Positions 36,769 to 47,100 of a stretch of 64,000 nucleotides of DNA are shown here, piece by piece; positions within the stretch are counted from its first letter, which is position 1; every line of letters begins with the position of its first letter. The DNA is taken from positions 1 to 64,000 of the forward strand of contig JAAUPE010000006.1 of the NCBI GenBank assembly GCA_012034595.1. Reading direction: 5' to 3'. Origin of the DNA: Calothrix sp. CSU_2_0. GTDB lineage: Bacteria; Cyanobacteriota; Cyanobacteriia; Cyanobacteriales; Nostocaceae. The notes beneath the pieces were generated by a model that worked only from the letters and a program-made list of their open reading frames with translations, was not told the DNA's origin and did no database searches. Made by a program: the position numbers and the translations under genes.

Positions 36769-38016
36769 CTAAAATCTCAAATTTGTGGCTCCCATCGCTT
36801 CAACGTAGGGTGTGAGAAACTCCGATTTTGAGAGTTCGCGAGGTTGAAGTGCTACAACTTGCTTTTGGTTGTCTGCTTGAGCAATCTGATTGGTTTCTAA
36901 CCAGTTATCAAAGTCTTCTGGAGTGTGAACAATAACTTGCGATCGCATCGAACCATGATATCCTCCGCAAAGTTCTGTACAAACTATGGGATAAGTTCCT
37001 GGTTTAGTCGCAACGAATCTTAGTTGTGTTGATTGTCCGGGAATTGCGTCTTGTTTAAGTCGGAATTGCGGTATCCATAAAGAGTGGATTACGTCACTTG
37101 CAGCCAAGTTTAGCTGGACATCAGCACCAATTGGTACATGAAGCTCACCTGATGTAATTTCGCTATCGGGGTAGTTAAATATCCACGCAAACTGCATTCC
37201 CGTGACATTTACAAGTAATTCGGGTTCTTTTCCTTGTACTTGGGGATTCGCACCAATACCTATAGTTGGTTGAAGTGCAGCAATTTTGCTCTTGACAGGT
37301 ATTTTTACAGGCACTTGAACGGGTGCTACAATTGGTGTCTCGTCGATGACTTCATCAGGTGATTCGAGTGTTTCGACTGATGCTTCATTCAATGTTTCGA
37401 CTGTTTCGGCTGATTCTTGAATTGGTAATACTGTAGGTGTTTCAATCGCAGTTTCGGGGATTATTTCATCAGATACTTCTACTGCTTCTTCAACAACAAT
37501 ACTATCTACAAGATTATCTTCCACAACATCGCTAGTTTCATCTAATGTTGCAGCAAGAGCAGTTCCCAGTGTTGTCTGATTGTGACTAGCCATTGTGTGA
37601 ACTTTGGCATCAGGGATACTCCCCGTGGCAAGATTCATGTGATGACTACCCACACCTAAACCACCCATCTGAGTGTAAATATCAACGCTATATATTCCTA
37701 AGATAATAACGATGACGGAGGGAATCGCTGTCCAAAATATTTCTAACGCGAAATTACCTTCTATGGGAGTTCCATCACGTTCATCTCCTGGACGTTGACG
37801 ATAGTGAACCAAAAAAATTGCGATCGCACCTTGAACAATTAAAAATAAAGCAGTACCGATGATAACCATTACTTGGAAAAAGTTATCAACCAACGGTGCT
37901 TGTGCGGATGCTTGTTCTGGAAGTAAAACAGAGGAATGTTGACCAACCCACATGCTTATCAGGGCAATAAGTACCCCCGCAACAAGGGTTAATAGTGAAA
38001 CAGGGATTTGTTGCAT
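36769..38016 (-). CDS. coxB: Cytochrome c oxidase subunit II with a long acidic insertion
   Basis: 415 residues, about 80-90 more than usual. Two N-terminal membrane helices (SLLTLVAGVLIALISMWVG; FFQVMVIIGTALFLIVQGA) and a third hydrophobic segment (IFWTAIPSVIVIILGIYSV) are followed by an inserted stretch (about residues 125-255) very rich in Glu, Val, Thr and Pro (SAETVETLNEASVETL). The cupredoxin domain follows (VTGMQFAWIFNYP) with the CuA site CTELCGGYHGSM (Cys, Cys, His, Met). The domain receives electrons from cytochrome c or plastocyanin. The insertion lies between membrane and copper domain and would act as a flexible spacer. First gene of coxBAC. Confidence 0.94.
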   Translation of the reverse strand: MQQIPVSLLTLVAGVLIALISMWVGQHSSVLLPEQASAQAPLVDNFFQVMVIIGTALFLIVQGAIAIFLVHYRQRPGDERDGTPIEGNFALEIFWTAIPSVIVIILGIYSVDIYTQMGGLGVGSHHMNLATGSIPDAKVHTMASHNQTTLGTALAATLDETSDVVEDNLVDSIVVEEAVEVSDEIIPETAIETPTVLPIQESAETVETLNEASVETLESPDEVIDETPIVAPVQVPVKIPVKSKIAALQPTIGIGANPQVQGKEPELLVNVTGMQFAWIFNYPDSEITSGELHVPIGADVQLNLAASDVIHSLWIPQFRLKQDAIPGQSTQLRFVATKPGTYPIVCTELCGGYHGSMRSQVIVHTPEDFDNWLETNQIAQADNQKQVVALQPRELSKSEFLTPYVEAMGATNLRF

Positions 38017-38051
38017 ATTAACAAAACTCTGTAAATGATTGTTTAAGATAC

Positions 38052-38156
38052 TAAGTGGTTACGCAAAATTAAATATATACTGCGATTGCTTCGTTCCTCG
38101 CAATGACGAGGGTTTGAGATTTTCGGAAAGTATAAGTATTTTTGCACTACCACTTA
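38052..38156. mobile_element. Miniature inverted-repeat element (~105 bp)
   Basis: Ends TAAGTGGTTACGCAAAA and, inverted, TTTTTGCACTACCACTTA (about 15 of 18 positions match). Inside is a hairpin (TGCGATTGCTTCG ... CGCAATGACG). The first ~37 bp recur at 56794-56830. There is no open frame. TA-type ends suggest mobilisation by an IS630/Tc1-type transposase; none is present here. It lies 35 bp upstream of coxB and may influence its promoter. Confidence 0.65.
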
Positions 38157-38940
38157 TTGTATGGAATCAAATTTGCTGTTACTGCTAGCTCTTTTTGCTT
38201 TTTTCTAGTAACAAGTAAATACCTGTGTCAAATACACCTTGATAACAGTTCTTTTATTTGCTCTACAGATATCTAAATTGTAAAAGCACCATGTAAACTT
38301 TAATTCTGCAAGCTTACTTTCGAGAAGCTGTAATCGAGAAGATGTAATTAAACAGAATTTTACTTATTTAGTTGTGACACAGATAAATGTCTTAGAGGCT
38401 AATTTTCACGTTTTTTTAATATTTTCTAAATAAAAGTTAAAGTCATAAATTGTTAAATTGATAAAACCTGTAAATACCAATATCCCCAACTTATCGAAGA
38501 AATCGGGGATATACAGAAAAATTATTTTTATTAAGTCATATTTATATTTCAGCATTAAGAATTTGTTCAAGAACAAATAATACAATACTCAATATAATTT
38601 ACTTAACTCAACTCAATTGGATAAAATCAGAGAAAATAAGGATTTACGATTTAGTTTGTAGAGAATATTTCCCATTAAATACAGCAGATTGCAATTAGAT
38701 AACGTACAGTCAAACAATTCAAAAGCCATATATAAAGCTGTTTTACTTCTGACTGCTGCTGTAAGTCACTTGGAACTATTTTTATAGATAAATGGATTGC
38801 CGAAGAACCGCAGTGCGATAATTTCATAATCCATAATCTACAGTTTATAAGCTCTAGTTCATAACTTATAATTAATCCAAAGTGACACAATCTTACCAAG
38901 CATAATTACCCGAAATCAAGAGAATCAAATACCTCAGCAC
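38157..38940. other. Intergenic region between coxB and the ferredoxin gene
   Basis: 784 bp, AT-rich. Holds the coxB promoter (transcription leftward) and the 3' side of the ferredoxin gene. A hairpin ATCCCC ... GGGGAT is at about 38482-38511. A 74-codon frame at 38675-38899 is not credible. No NtcA site in correct spacing was found (GTA-N9-TAC occurs near 38208-38222, one base too long). Confidence 0.35.
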
Positions 38941-39234
38941 TTAATTTTCTATTGATGCATGAGTATAGCAATTTTTAGAACAAATTTTTGCACAAGCTTC
39001 ACAACCAATACAATTATCAGCATTAGCAATTGTCATAACTTTCTTTTCGATTTCATCGTCATCTTCATCTTCGACGAACTCACCTTCTTCATTCATTGCT
39101 TTCAAGACTAAGACATTATGCCCGCAAATTTTAAAACATCTGCCGCAACCAATACATTTATCTTGGTCAATTTCTTGAACGAATTTAGGAGTCCAAGTTT
39201 TACCACCGAATGTCAATCCTGTTAGTGTCGCCAT
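38941..39234 (-). CDS. fdxB: Ferredoxin III, nif-specific (FdxB type)
   Basis: 97 residues from ATG 39234 ([18 protein letters not shown]); a TTG at 39243 in the same frame is not preferred. Two [4Fe-4S] sites of C-x2-C-x2-C-x3-C type: [11 protein letters not shown] (about residue 27) and [11 protein letters not shown] (about residue 76), with a very acidic loop between ([11 protein letters not shown]), as in TIGR02936-type ferredoxin III. It supplies electrons for nitrogenase or its cofactor assembly. It is divergent from the patB-like gene across about 990 bp, as in Anabaena PCC 7120. Confidence 0.9.
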   Translation of the reverse strand: MATLTGLTFGGKTWTPKFVQEIDQDKCIGCGRCFKICGHNVLVLKAMNEEGEFVEDEDDDEIEKKVMTIANADNCIGCEACAKICSKNCYTHASIEN

Positions 39235-40225
39235 TATTTTCAAACCTTCTACAATGTTTAATCTTAGTTAGTTGTGAGGTTTTACCCTCTTGCTAGCAAA
39301 TTGTTGCTTTTCTATTGTTGATGTTAACAAATGATTTTCAATGAAATGGTAACATTTATGTCTCAAGTCAATCTATGGCATTTATCTGATTTATTTTTTC
39401 TCTCTAGTTGCAATATTATATAAGTAAGCTAAGTTATTAAATAACTCAATTTATGAGTTTCTTTTAGCAAATTCTTGATGGCTATAAATTTATTGTTCTT
39501 TGTGATTGATGATGCTAATTTGCAAAAGTAAGTATATCTTTAATTTTTACTGTTTTTTACCTATCTATATCTACTTGATTGTGGTTGATTTTCTATGTAA
39601 GTCAATGCTGAAAATATTGAAATTCTTAATCATTATTATGTGTTTATAAAGACAAATTATTTGTTTTTACGATTTTTGAGATTATTTTTCAATTAGCTAG
39701 CAGATTTAATCTGTTAAAAACCCATAAAATATCAAAAAGAATCAAAATAATACTCACTTACAAACATATAGCTTTCTCTAATATCTGTAATAATTTACAA
39801 TTTTAAAAAATAATATTTTTAAAATAAAATGTAAAATTAGTTACATATTTATCATAATATTTAATTATTAATAATATTAATAAAGTCAACGATTTGGCGA
39901 ATTAGATATACTGATGTTCTCCACTAACAAACTAAATAGTATAAAAATTATGCCATCGCTCAACACGAACAAACACTTCACAATTTTTGTGAAATATTTT
40001 AAAAAAGATAGGTTTTAAAAAAGCTGAGGTTCGTAACCTTATATAGCTTTTAACTTTAGGGGGAATACAAGTGCGGATGTGGATAAATACTCCAGTAATT
40101 AAATAATAAAAACGATATTATTTTTACTGGTAAATATAGTGGTGTGAGCCAGAAATCAATTATTGAACACATCCAGGGGAGATTTGAGTAAAAGCATACG
40201 AATAGAGAGACTTGGCAATTGCCTT
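39235..40225. promoter_or_regulatory. Divergent region between fdxB and patB/cnfR
   Basis: 991 bp, strongly AT-rich, without a gene. It must hold the promoters of both genes. No clean GTAN8TAC was found. The stretch 39760-39900 is almost pure A/T. Confidence 0.4.
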
Positions 40226-41813
40226 ATGCCTTACACAATTTCAAATAACAGTTGCACTGGATGCGATAATTGCAGCAACCTTTGCCCTGTGGGTGCTATC
40301 AAGCTTGTAAATGATGAATATTGGATTGACCCTTGCCTCTGTAATAACTGTGAGGGTTTTTATTCAGAACCTCAGTGTGTGTCTGTATGTCCAACCCATT
40401 CCCCGGTTCCACTGCAAGTAAAACGAGGAAGATGCAAAATTGAACCAAGGGAAGCTACTAGTCCGAGTTTATTTTCTAACGGCAAAAGCAATGCATTTGC
40501 TAGCGCGATCGCAATCTGGGAAGCAAGTAATGTCTTATCGCAACGGACATCGTTACCTTGGGAAGCCGATGAAAATGGGTATATCTGCTATCGTCGTCAG
40601 GTTAACCAAGGAAAAGGTGCGATCGCATTCCATCTGACAGTGCCGTTTAGCGATGACAAACTGGCAACAAAAATGGCAGCAATTGAAGCTTTGGATATTC
40701 GTGCTGCTAGTATTCATTTGATTTTTGCTGCTTACATAACAGCTATAGAGAAACCATGGCAGCAAGAATTTGCCATTGATGATAAACAAATCGAGAAATA
40801 TTTGGGGTTAGAAAAACGTAAAGACCTCAACAAAACTGCAAAATTATCATTAATAAAAAAACTTGGTTCGTCAAGTTTTGTTCGCTAATAGTCTCGATTG
40901 ATTGGGCACAACAAGGTCGAATCAAAGGATTTTCAATTGAAAAACTCCTCTATGGCATTTACTTGATATTCAGCATCATTTTCAAGAAGATGACAAAGGA
41001 TGTAAATATCTTATTGGCTTAACTTTTAAAATTAAGGCAGGATTATGGACACAATATTTTCTAAATCGCCAAGGTTGTAAGGAACGTACTGCTTTCTATC
41101 AATATGGAAGTCTTCCAAAGTCGTTGTTAAATACGGTTATGAGTATTTGGCAGCAACACGAAGGGGCAGCAAGATTAATGTTATGGCTACTTTTTAAAAC
41201 CAAGATGGGTAAGGAGCAGCGTATTACTGTACCAACATTATTACGGGTTGCCTATGGTGAAACAAAAGTTGCTACAGCTTGCCGACAACGTGATGATAGA
41301 AAACGTTTGTTACGAACTTTTGAAAGTGATTTGGAAGTATTAAATCACTATGGGATGAAACCTACGTTTGACCCAATTACCTATCCTCCAAATATTCAAC
41401 CATTATGGGCAAAATTAGTTGATATTCCGGAAGACCCAGACGAGGCAATCGAATTTTGGATTAATGATGGTGGAGGGACTTCGCGGTTAACTGATGCTGG
41501 TCCACGAGGTAAATGGAATATGTTAATGAATGCCCGGATTTTATCATTTGAATTGCCTCCAGAGTTAGAGCAGCAACTTTCGGAAGCTGCGAAAAAACAC
41601 AAAGCAAAGAGAACTCAAAAGAGAATGAAAACTACGGGGGGATTATTAGGAGAGCAAATTTTACAAGCTAGAAAAAACCTGAATCTGTCGCAGCGTGAAT
41701 TAGCAAAACTCGCTGGTAAAAGTCAAAGTTGGATTCGCGATATTGAAAATGGTCGTCTCAAAGTGAAGTCGGAAGACCAATCAATTTTAAGGAAAGTTTT
41801 AGGAATTGCATAG
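40226..41813 (+). pseudogene. patB: PatB/CnfR-type ferredoxin-HTH regulator of nif genes, broken by two frameshifts
   Basis: PatB/CnfR activates nif genes under low oxygen. Three frame segments make one protein of 529 residues, the expected length. Segment 1 (ATG 40226 to ~40860): ferredoxin-like domain with CTGCDNCSNLCP and CLCNNCEGF ... CVSVCP. Segment 2 (~40861-40935): KTWFVKFCSLIVSIDWAQQG. Segment 3 (~40938-41813): WHLLDIQHHFQEDDKG, then the C-terminal HTH LSQRELAKLAGKSQSWIRDI. The breaks are in an A7 run (40855-40861) and an A5 run (40936-40940); one added A in each restores the whole. The apparent early TTG at 40163 and the ATG 41124 are not real starts. Since the gene is needed for nitrogen fixation, sequence error is the more likely cause. 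Confidence 0.82.
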
Positions 41814-41886
41814 TTTTAACTTTCCTCAGTGGTTCACCTGTTAAGGATTGTGAATAAAGTAATTTGCAATTTCTGTTGTGCTACAG

Positions 41887-41925
41887 GCATCCTGCCTACT
41901 ACTAAATCAAGAACTGGCAGGATGC
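41887..41925. repeat. Inverted repeat GCATCCTGCC ... GGCAGGATGC
   Basis: Perfect 10-bp arms, 19-base loop, 74 bp after the regulator stop and followed by TTATT. Either a weak terminator or a dispersed palindrome. Confidence 0.5.
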
Positions 41926-42040
41926 TTATTCCACAATATATGTAAATTGTTTAGATTTAATTCCTAAGTACCTTTTTAATTAATTGGGGTAAATTATGGT
42001 TATTTGTTAATTCCCAGGATATCTATTTTAGATTGTAGTC

Positions 42041-42069
42041 AAGACGTTCTGGTAGTAGCGTCTTTTTTT
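42041..42069 (+). terminator. Intrinsic terminator
   Basis: AAGACG / CGTCTT stem with a 12-base loop, then TTTTTTTG. The only good candidate downstream of the patB/cnfR gene. Confidence 0.6.
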
Positions 42070-42180
42070 GTTTTTTATTACATTTGAAGTAAATAATCAT
42101 GTCATGATTAAGGACAGGAGAACCCCGCCCCATCAGAGTATAAATTTACAAAATAGAATGCGATCGCAATTTTTACAATT

Positions 42181-42483
42181 ATGCAGATATTTATATTTAC
42201 GTTTATACTTAGTTTAATACTTAGCTGTCCTGTTGCACCTGCTGCTCAAGCTTTCACCTGTCGCAATTATAACAGTCACAAAATCTGCATTCTCAGCATT
42301 AAAAGAAGTGCTAAGAGTTATTGGGAGTATCGAGCATCGGTAATTATTGACGGTGTAAAGACTCCAGTTGAACTTTATGATTGCCGTCAACGGGTTCGTG
42401 TTAGTCGCGATCGCACCATTATCCCTTTTGGCAAGGATGACGCAGGTGAGTTAATCTGTAGCTCTTTGATGTCTCGCAGTTAA
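42181..42483 (+). CDS. Small secreted protein, 100 aa
   Basis: A typical signal peptide (MQIFIFTFILSLILSCPVAPAAQAF; cleavage likely after AQA, about residue 24) leads to a mature part of about 76 residues with four Cys (CRNYNSHKIC, YDCRQR, LICSS), suggesting two disulfides. Mature part is basic. The function is unknown; small periplasmic proteins of this kind are common in Nostocales. It stands alone between a terminator and the ATPase gene. Confidence 0.6.
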   Translation: MQIFIFTFILSLILSCPVAPAAQAFTCRNYNSHKICILSIKRSAKSYWEYRASVIIDGVKTPVELYDCRQRVRVSRDRTIIPFGKDDAGELICSSLMSRS

Positions 42484-42600
42484 AAATTTATTTATAAAAA
42501 ATATTACTAAACTTATACTGAGGCAAATACTGACTTTTTTCTGGAAACGATTACAGCCATAGTGTAGATGAAGAAAACCAACCTTGTGGTGAGGTGACAA

Positions 42601-44022
42601 ATGAAACTGGATTTACAAAAATTTGCTAATGCTTGTAACCCCAGCAAAACTATAGTAGTGAGCAATCCTCAAGATAGACAATATTATATCGATTTTGCGG
42701 CTGTGCGGGGTGGCAAGATAATTGAGGAACTTAAAAGCGACATTACTTACTTTTCTCAGGGTGAAGCGACTTGTGGACTGTTTACAGGTCATATAGGTTG
42801 TGGAAAAACGACGGAATTATTGCGTTTGAAGTGCGAACTCGAAGAAGCGGGTTATCATGTGGTTTATTTTGAATCTACCCAAGATTTGGAAATTGATGAT
42901 GTTGATATTTCCGATGTCATGCTTGCGATCGCGCGTCGGGTATGCGAAAGTCTTGATGGTTTGGAGAAGCTGGAATTACCCGAACCAAAGGGGTTGAAGC
43001 GGATTCTCAAGGGTGCTGCTAAGTTGTTGATGACTGAGGTTTCCTTGGATGCAGAATTTTCTCCCTTGGGGATAGCTGATGTATCGGTGAATACTGAAGG
43101 TGAAATTTCGGCAAAGGTTGCTGGTGTGGGTGAGATGTCAGTTAGCAAAAAGCAAGGGTTTACCGTTGTTGCCCCAGGAATTGGCAAAATAACTGCGAAA
43201 GCGAAAGATAGTCCAGAGGTTCGCAATAAGTTACGGGAGTATCTGGAACCCCAAACTAAGGGCATTTTGGAATTAATTAACCAGGAATTGCTTGAACCTG
43301 CAAAGGAGCAACTCAAAAAATTTGGCTTACGTGGGTTGGTTGTGATTGTCGATAATTTAGATCGGGTGGAAACTGCACGTAAACCTTGGGGAAGACCTCA
43401 AGCTGAGTATTTATTCGTAGACAGGGGTGAACAATTACGACAATTACAATGTCATGTTGTTTATACAATGCCACTTTCATTAAGGTTTTCGGATGATTTT
43501 GGTCGGTTAATTGACCGTTTTCCCGTGCGTCCGAAAGTACTACCGATGGTTCCTGTACGATACCGTGATGGGAATATTTGTCCGGAAGGAATGTACTTGA
43601 TGCAAAAAATGGTATTAGTACGTGCTTTTCCAGAGGAACAACCCGAACCGACTCCTGAATTTATTAGTGAAATTTTTGATACTCAAGAAACTTTGGAGAA
43701 TTTATGCTTGTATAGTGGTGGACATGTCCGAGAATTGTTGCGATTGTTATATGAGTGGATTAAAAAAGACCGTCATTTACCTTTGTCGGGGATGACATTA
43801 GAGCTTTTAATTTCATCTCGTTGTAATGAAATGTGTTTAGGAATTACCGATGAAGAGTGGGAGTTATTGCGTCATGTCAACAAACGCAAACAGGTTCGAG
43901 GTGATAGTAATTATCGCAAATTAATTCATAGTAGATTGGTGTATGAATATTGCGATCGCCAAGGTTTTTGGTTTGACATTAATCCTATTTTAGCTAACGC
44001 AGAAGAATTAAAACAGGAATAA
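42601..44022 (+). CDS. P-loop ATPase, first gene of an ATPase/STAND pair
   Basis: 473 residues. Walker A TGHIGCGKTTELLR (about residue 62) and Walker B VVIVDNLDRVE (about residue 245), followed by a winged-helix-like C-terminal region. Between them lies a β-rich insertion with Val/Gly repeats (ADVSVNTEGEISAKVAGVG). The arrangement resembles AAA/KAP-type NTPases that act as sensors or assembly factors. An ATG directly after GGTGAGGTG at 42588 supports the start. The giant STAND protein starts 171 bp downstream in the same direction, so the two likely form one system. Confidence 0.7.
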   Translation: MKLDLQKFANACNPSKTIVVSNPQDRQYYIDFAAVRGGKIIEELKSDITYFSQGEATCGLFTGHIGCGKTTELLRLKCELEEAGYHVVYFESTQDLEIDDVDISDVMLAIARRVCESLDGLEKLELPEPKGLKRILKGAAKLLMTEVSLDAEFSPLGIADVSVNTEGEISAKVAGVGEMSVSKKQGFTVVAPGIGKITAKAKDSPEVRNKLREYLEPQTKGILELINQELLEPAKEQLKKFGLRGLVVIVDNLDRVETARKPWGRPQAEYLFVDRGEQLRQLQCHVVYTMPLSLRFSDDFGRLIDRFPVRPKVLPMVPVRYRDGNICPEGMYLMQKMVLVRAFPEEQPEPTPEFISEIFDTQETLENLCLYSGGHVRELLRLLYEWIKKDRHLPLSGMTLELLISSRCNEMCLGITDEEWELLRHVNKRKQVRGDSNYRKLIHSRLVYEYCDRQGFWFDINPILANAEELKQE

Positions 44023-44068
44023 TTTCTAATTCGTAATTTCTACAACAGCGTCTATTTTAATTGAATAT

Positions 44069-44190
44069 AGAGAGACGTGATATATCTCGTCTCTACATAT
44101 CATAATTTCTAATTTCTAATTTCTAATTTCTAACTCCTAACTCCTAACTCAAAACTCCTAACTCCTAACTCCTAACTTTTAACTCCCAAT
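44069..44190. repeat. AGAGACG palindrome followed by a heptamer run
   Basis: 44071-44094: AGAGACG, ten bases, CGTCTCT. It belongs to a family also seen at 53040-53059 and 56730-56758. From 44100 to 44190 a run of CTAATTT/CTAACTC heptamers fills the rest of the gap before the STAND gene. Confidence 0.75.
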
Positions 44191-44193
44191 CCC

Positions 44194-47100
44194 ATGCTTG
44201 ATATTGAAAATCAAAATTCGTTACAAGAGTTGGCTTGGATTATTGAGACATCCCAAGGGGAATTTTCGCTGATTTTGGCGCGTTGCAATGCGCTTAATCT
44301 TCGTCAGGAAGTAATTTTACATCTTCAAAAATCAACTTTAATTAAGTTCGATCAAATTACCGTTGAACCGACAACTACACAACTTTATCAAACTATTTCT
44401 GGTTTAATTTGCCCACAACGCTGCCAAGCTTTATTTGTTTCTGGTTTAGAGTCTATAATTGCAATCAAACGACTGCTTAATTCTGCTAACCAAGTACGAG
44501 AAGAATTTAGAAAAAACTTTAATTTTCCTGTAATTTTTTGGGTGACAGATGAAGTAGTGCAAAAGCTAATGCGAGAAGCACCTGATTTACATAGTTGGTC
44601 AATTACTGTTGAATTCACCCTTTCAACTGACCAGTTAATTAACTTTATTCAAACTACCGCAGATGAAGTTTTTGAGAAGGTTTTAGAAGCAGGTTCCGGA
44701 CGGTTTGTTGATAATGCCACATTAAATTTACAAGTTGGTTCTTCCCGCAGACAAGAACTTGAATCAGCATGGTATGAATTACAAAAACGTCGGGTTAAAC
44801 TAAATCCTGAAGTTGAAGCAGGTTTAGAATTTGTCCTGGGACGAGATGTACATGCTTTAATGGAACAATCGCGATCGCATTATGAACGTAGCTTGGTTCT
44901 TTTACAGCAACAAACGGATGAAGAACAGGAACGAAAGCGAGACATCGGAAATATAGAAGACACAACTCTCCTACCCCCCAATCCCCTCCTCCTGATTCGT
45001 CAAGGATGTTTGCTGTACTGTCTGGGTTTATGGTGGCGCACGTATGCTGTGCTACATCGTAGTCAGTATAAATATGCCTGTGATAAAGCTAAAACTTATT
45101 TCCATCAATGTATCCAGGTTTTTGAGCAGGCAAATCGGATTGATTTAGTATCAAAGTTTATCAATGCTTTGGGTGGTGTATTGCAGCGTCTCGAAGCTTG
45201 GGATGAGTTGGAGATTGTTGCTTACAAGGCTTTGGACTTACATTTACAATGCAATGATGAGTTTAAATTAGCACGGGTATATGGATTTTTGGCAGAGGTG
45301 CGACTGCATAAATTAGAGTTTTTACCTGCACGAAAGTCAGCTAAAAAAGCATTGGAAATTTTGAATCATGCCAAAATTGCCGTGTCTGATGCAGCTTCTG
45401 CGGAATTAAAAGCAGACTTGGATTGGGAAATGTCCTACCATCAAGGATGGTATTTGTATGCTTTGGGTCGAGCGTTGTATGCTTTAGGTGAATTGGAAGA
45501 TGCGATCGCAATTTTGGAAACTGCTCGCAATGATACAAAACCGCAGTATGACCCACAATTGTATATTGGAATTTTAGGGAAGTTGCGCGATAGTTATTTT
45601 CAACAGGGTGAATATTTAGTTGCATTTTCGATTAAACAACAGCAGCGATCGATTCAACAGCAATATGGTTTTCGTGCGTTTATTGGTGCGGGTAGGTTAC
45701 AACCTAAGCAAGAAATCACAAATCCTGGTTTAGTTTTAGTTGAAAAATCGGGAAAGATTGCCCCAGAAATTACCGCTTCAGGTAGACAGGAGGACATTGA
45801 AAAGCTTTGCAAACGTTTAGGTCGTCATGATTATAAATTAACAGTAATTCATGGGCAATCTGGGGTTGGTAAAAGTTCAATTTTGCAAGCTGGGTTGGTT
45901 CCTGCACTCAAGCGAAAAAGTATTGGTACTCGTGATGTGATGCCAATTTTAATGCAGGTTTATACTGGTTGGATGGTTGAATTTGCCAAGCGTTTTCAAG
46001 AGACTCTGATTGAGACGGGAAATTGGTCTTGTAAGCTTGATTCTTTTTCTCAGACCTCAATAATAGACCCTTGTGCTGATAAAAGTGCAATTTCTTTTGT
46101 AGAGGGAGAAATGCAAATTGAACGTCCTTCATTGATTTCTAATATTGAAGCAGAGCAAAGGGCAAATGAAGCTTTATTAGCGGGTGATAATTTCGGGATG
46201 AAACATATTCTCGAACATTTAAAGATGTGTGTCGAACATAATCTTTTGGTAGTTTTGATTTTCGATCAATTAGAGGAGTTCTTTGTTATTCATCAAGACC
46301 CAAGAATGCGACGGGCTTTTTATAAATTTATTCGGGATTGCTTGGAAATTCCTTATGTGAAAATAATTTTGTCTTTGCGGGAGGATTACTTACATTACTT
46401 ATTGGAATGTAATAATCGGCTGATTAATTTTGATGCAATCAGTAATAATATTTTAGATAATTCAATCCTTTATTATTTAGGTAACTTTACTAAAAAATAT
46501 GCTAATCAATTTTTGCAAAGCCTGAATAAAAAGACCCAATTGATGTTAGAAAAACCATTAATTGAGGCTTTATTAAAAGACTTGTCGCGTGATTTAGGCG
46601 AAATACGTCCAATTGAATTACAAGTAGTAGGAACACAGCTAGAAACAGAAGGGATTAATAGTTTAGAAAAATATTATCAATTTGGTCCTAAAGAAAAACT
46701 TGTAGAGCGATTTCTAGAAGAAGTTATTAAAGATTGTGGAGAAGAAAATGAACGTGCGGCTCGAATTATCCTCTATTTACTCACCGATGAAAATGGGATG
46801 CGTCCGCTCAAAACAAAGGGGGAATTAACACGAGATTTAGAAACTGCCGATTTTATTTCGGAAATTGTCAAACTTGATATAGTTTTAGAGATTTTAGTCC
46901 GCTCAAATCTCATTTTAAAGATTCCCGATGACCCAACAGATTGCTATCAAATTGTCCATGATTATTTAGTTGCCTTTATTCGCCAATCCCAGCAAGCCAT
47001 AGAAATTGAGGAAAGTAAGCGAGAAAAAGAAAGGAGAAAACGAGCAGAAAAAAACAAAAAATATGTCGAAGCTAAATTAAATCTTTCCCTCAAACACCAG

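Noticed and set aside
38208-38222. NtcA site upstream of coxB
   Set aside because: The spacing is GTA-N9-TAC rather than N8, and no -10 box lies at the right distance.
41124-41813. Independent HTH regulator gene
   Set aside because: The frame continues upstream of its ATG with protein-like sequence that joins the ferredoxin domain through two single-base corrections; it is the C-terminal part of patB/cnfR.
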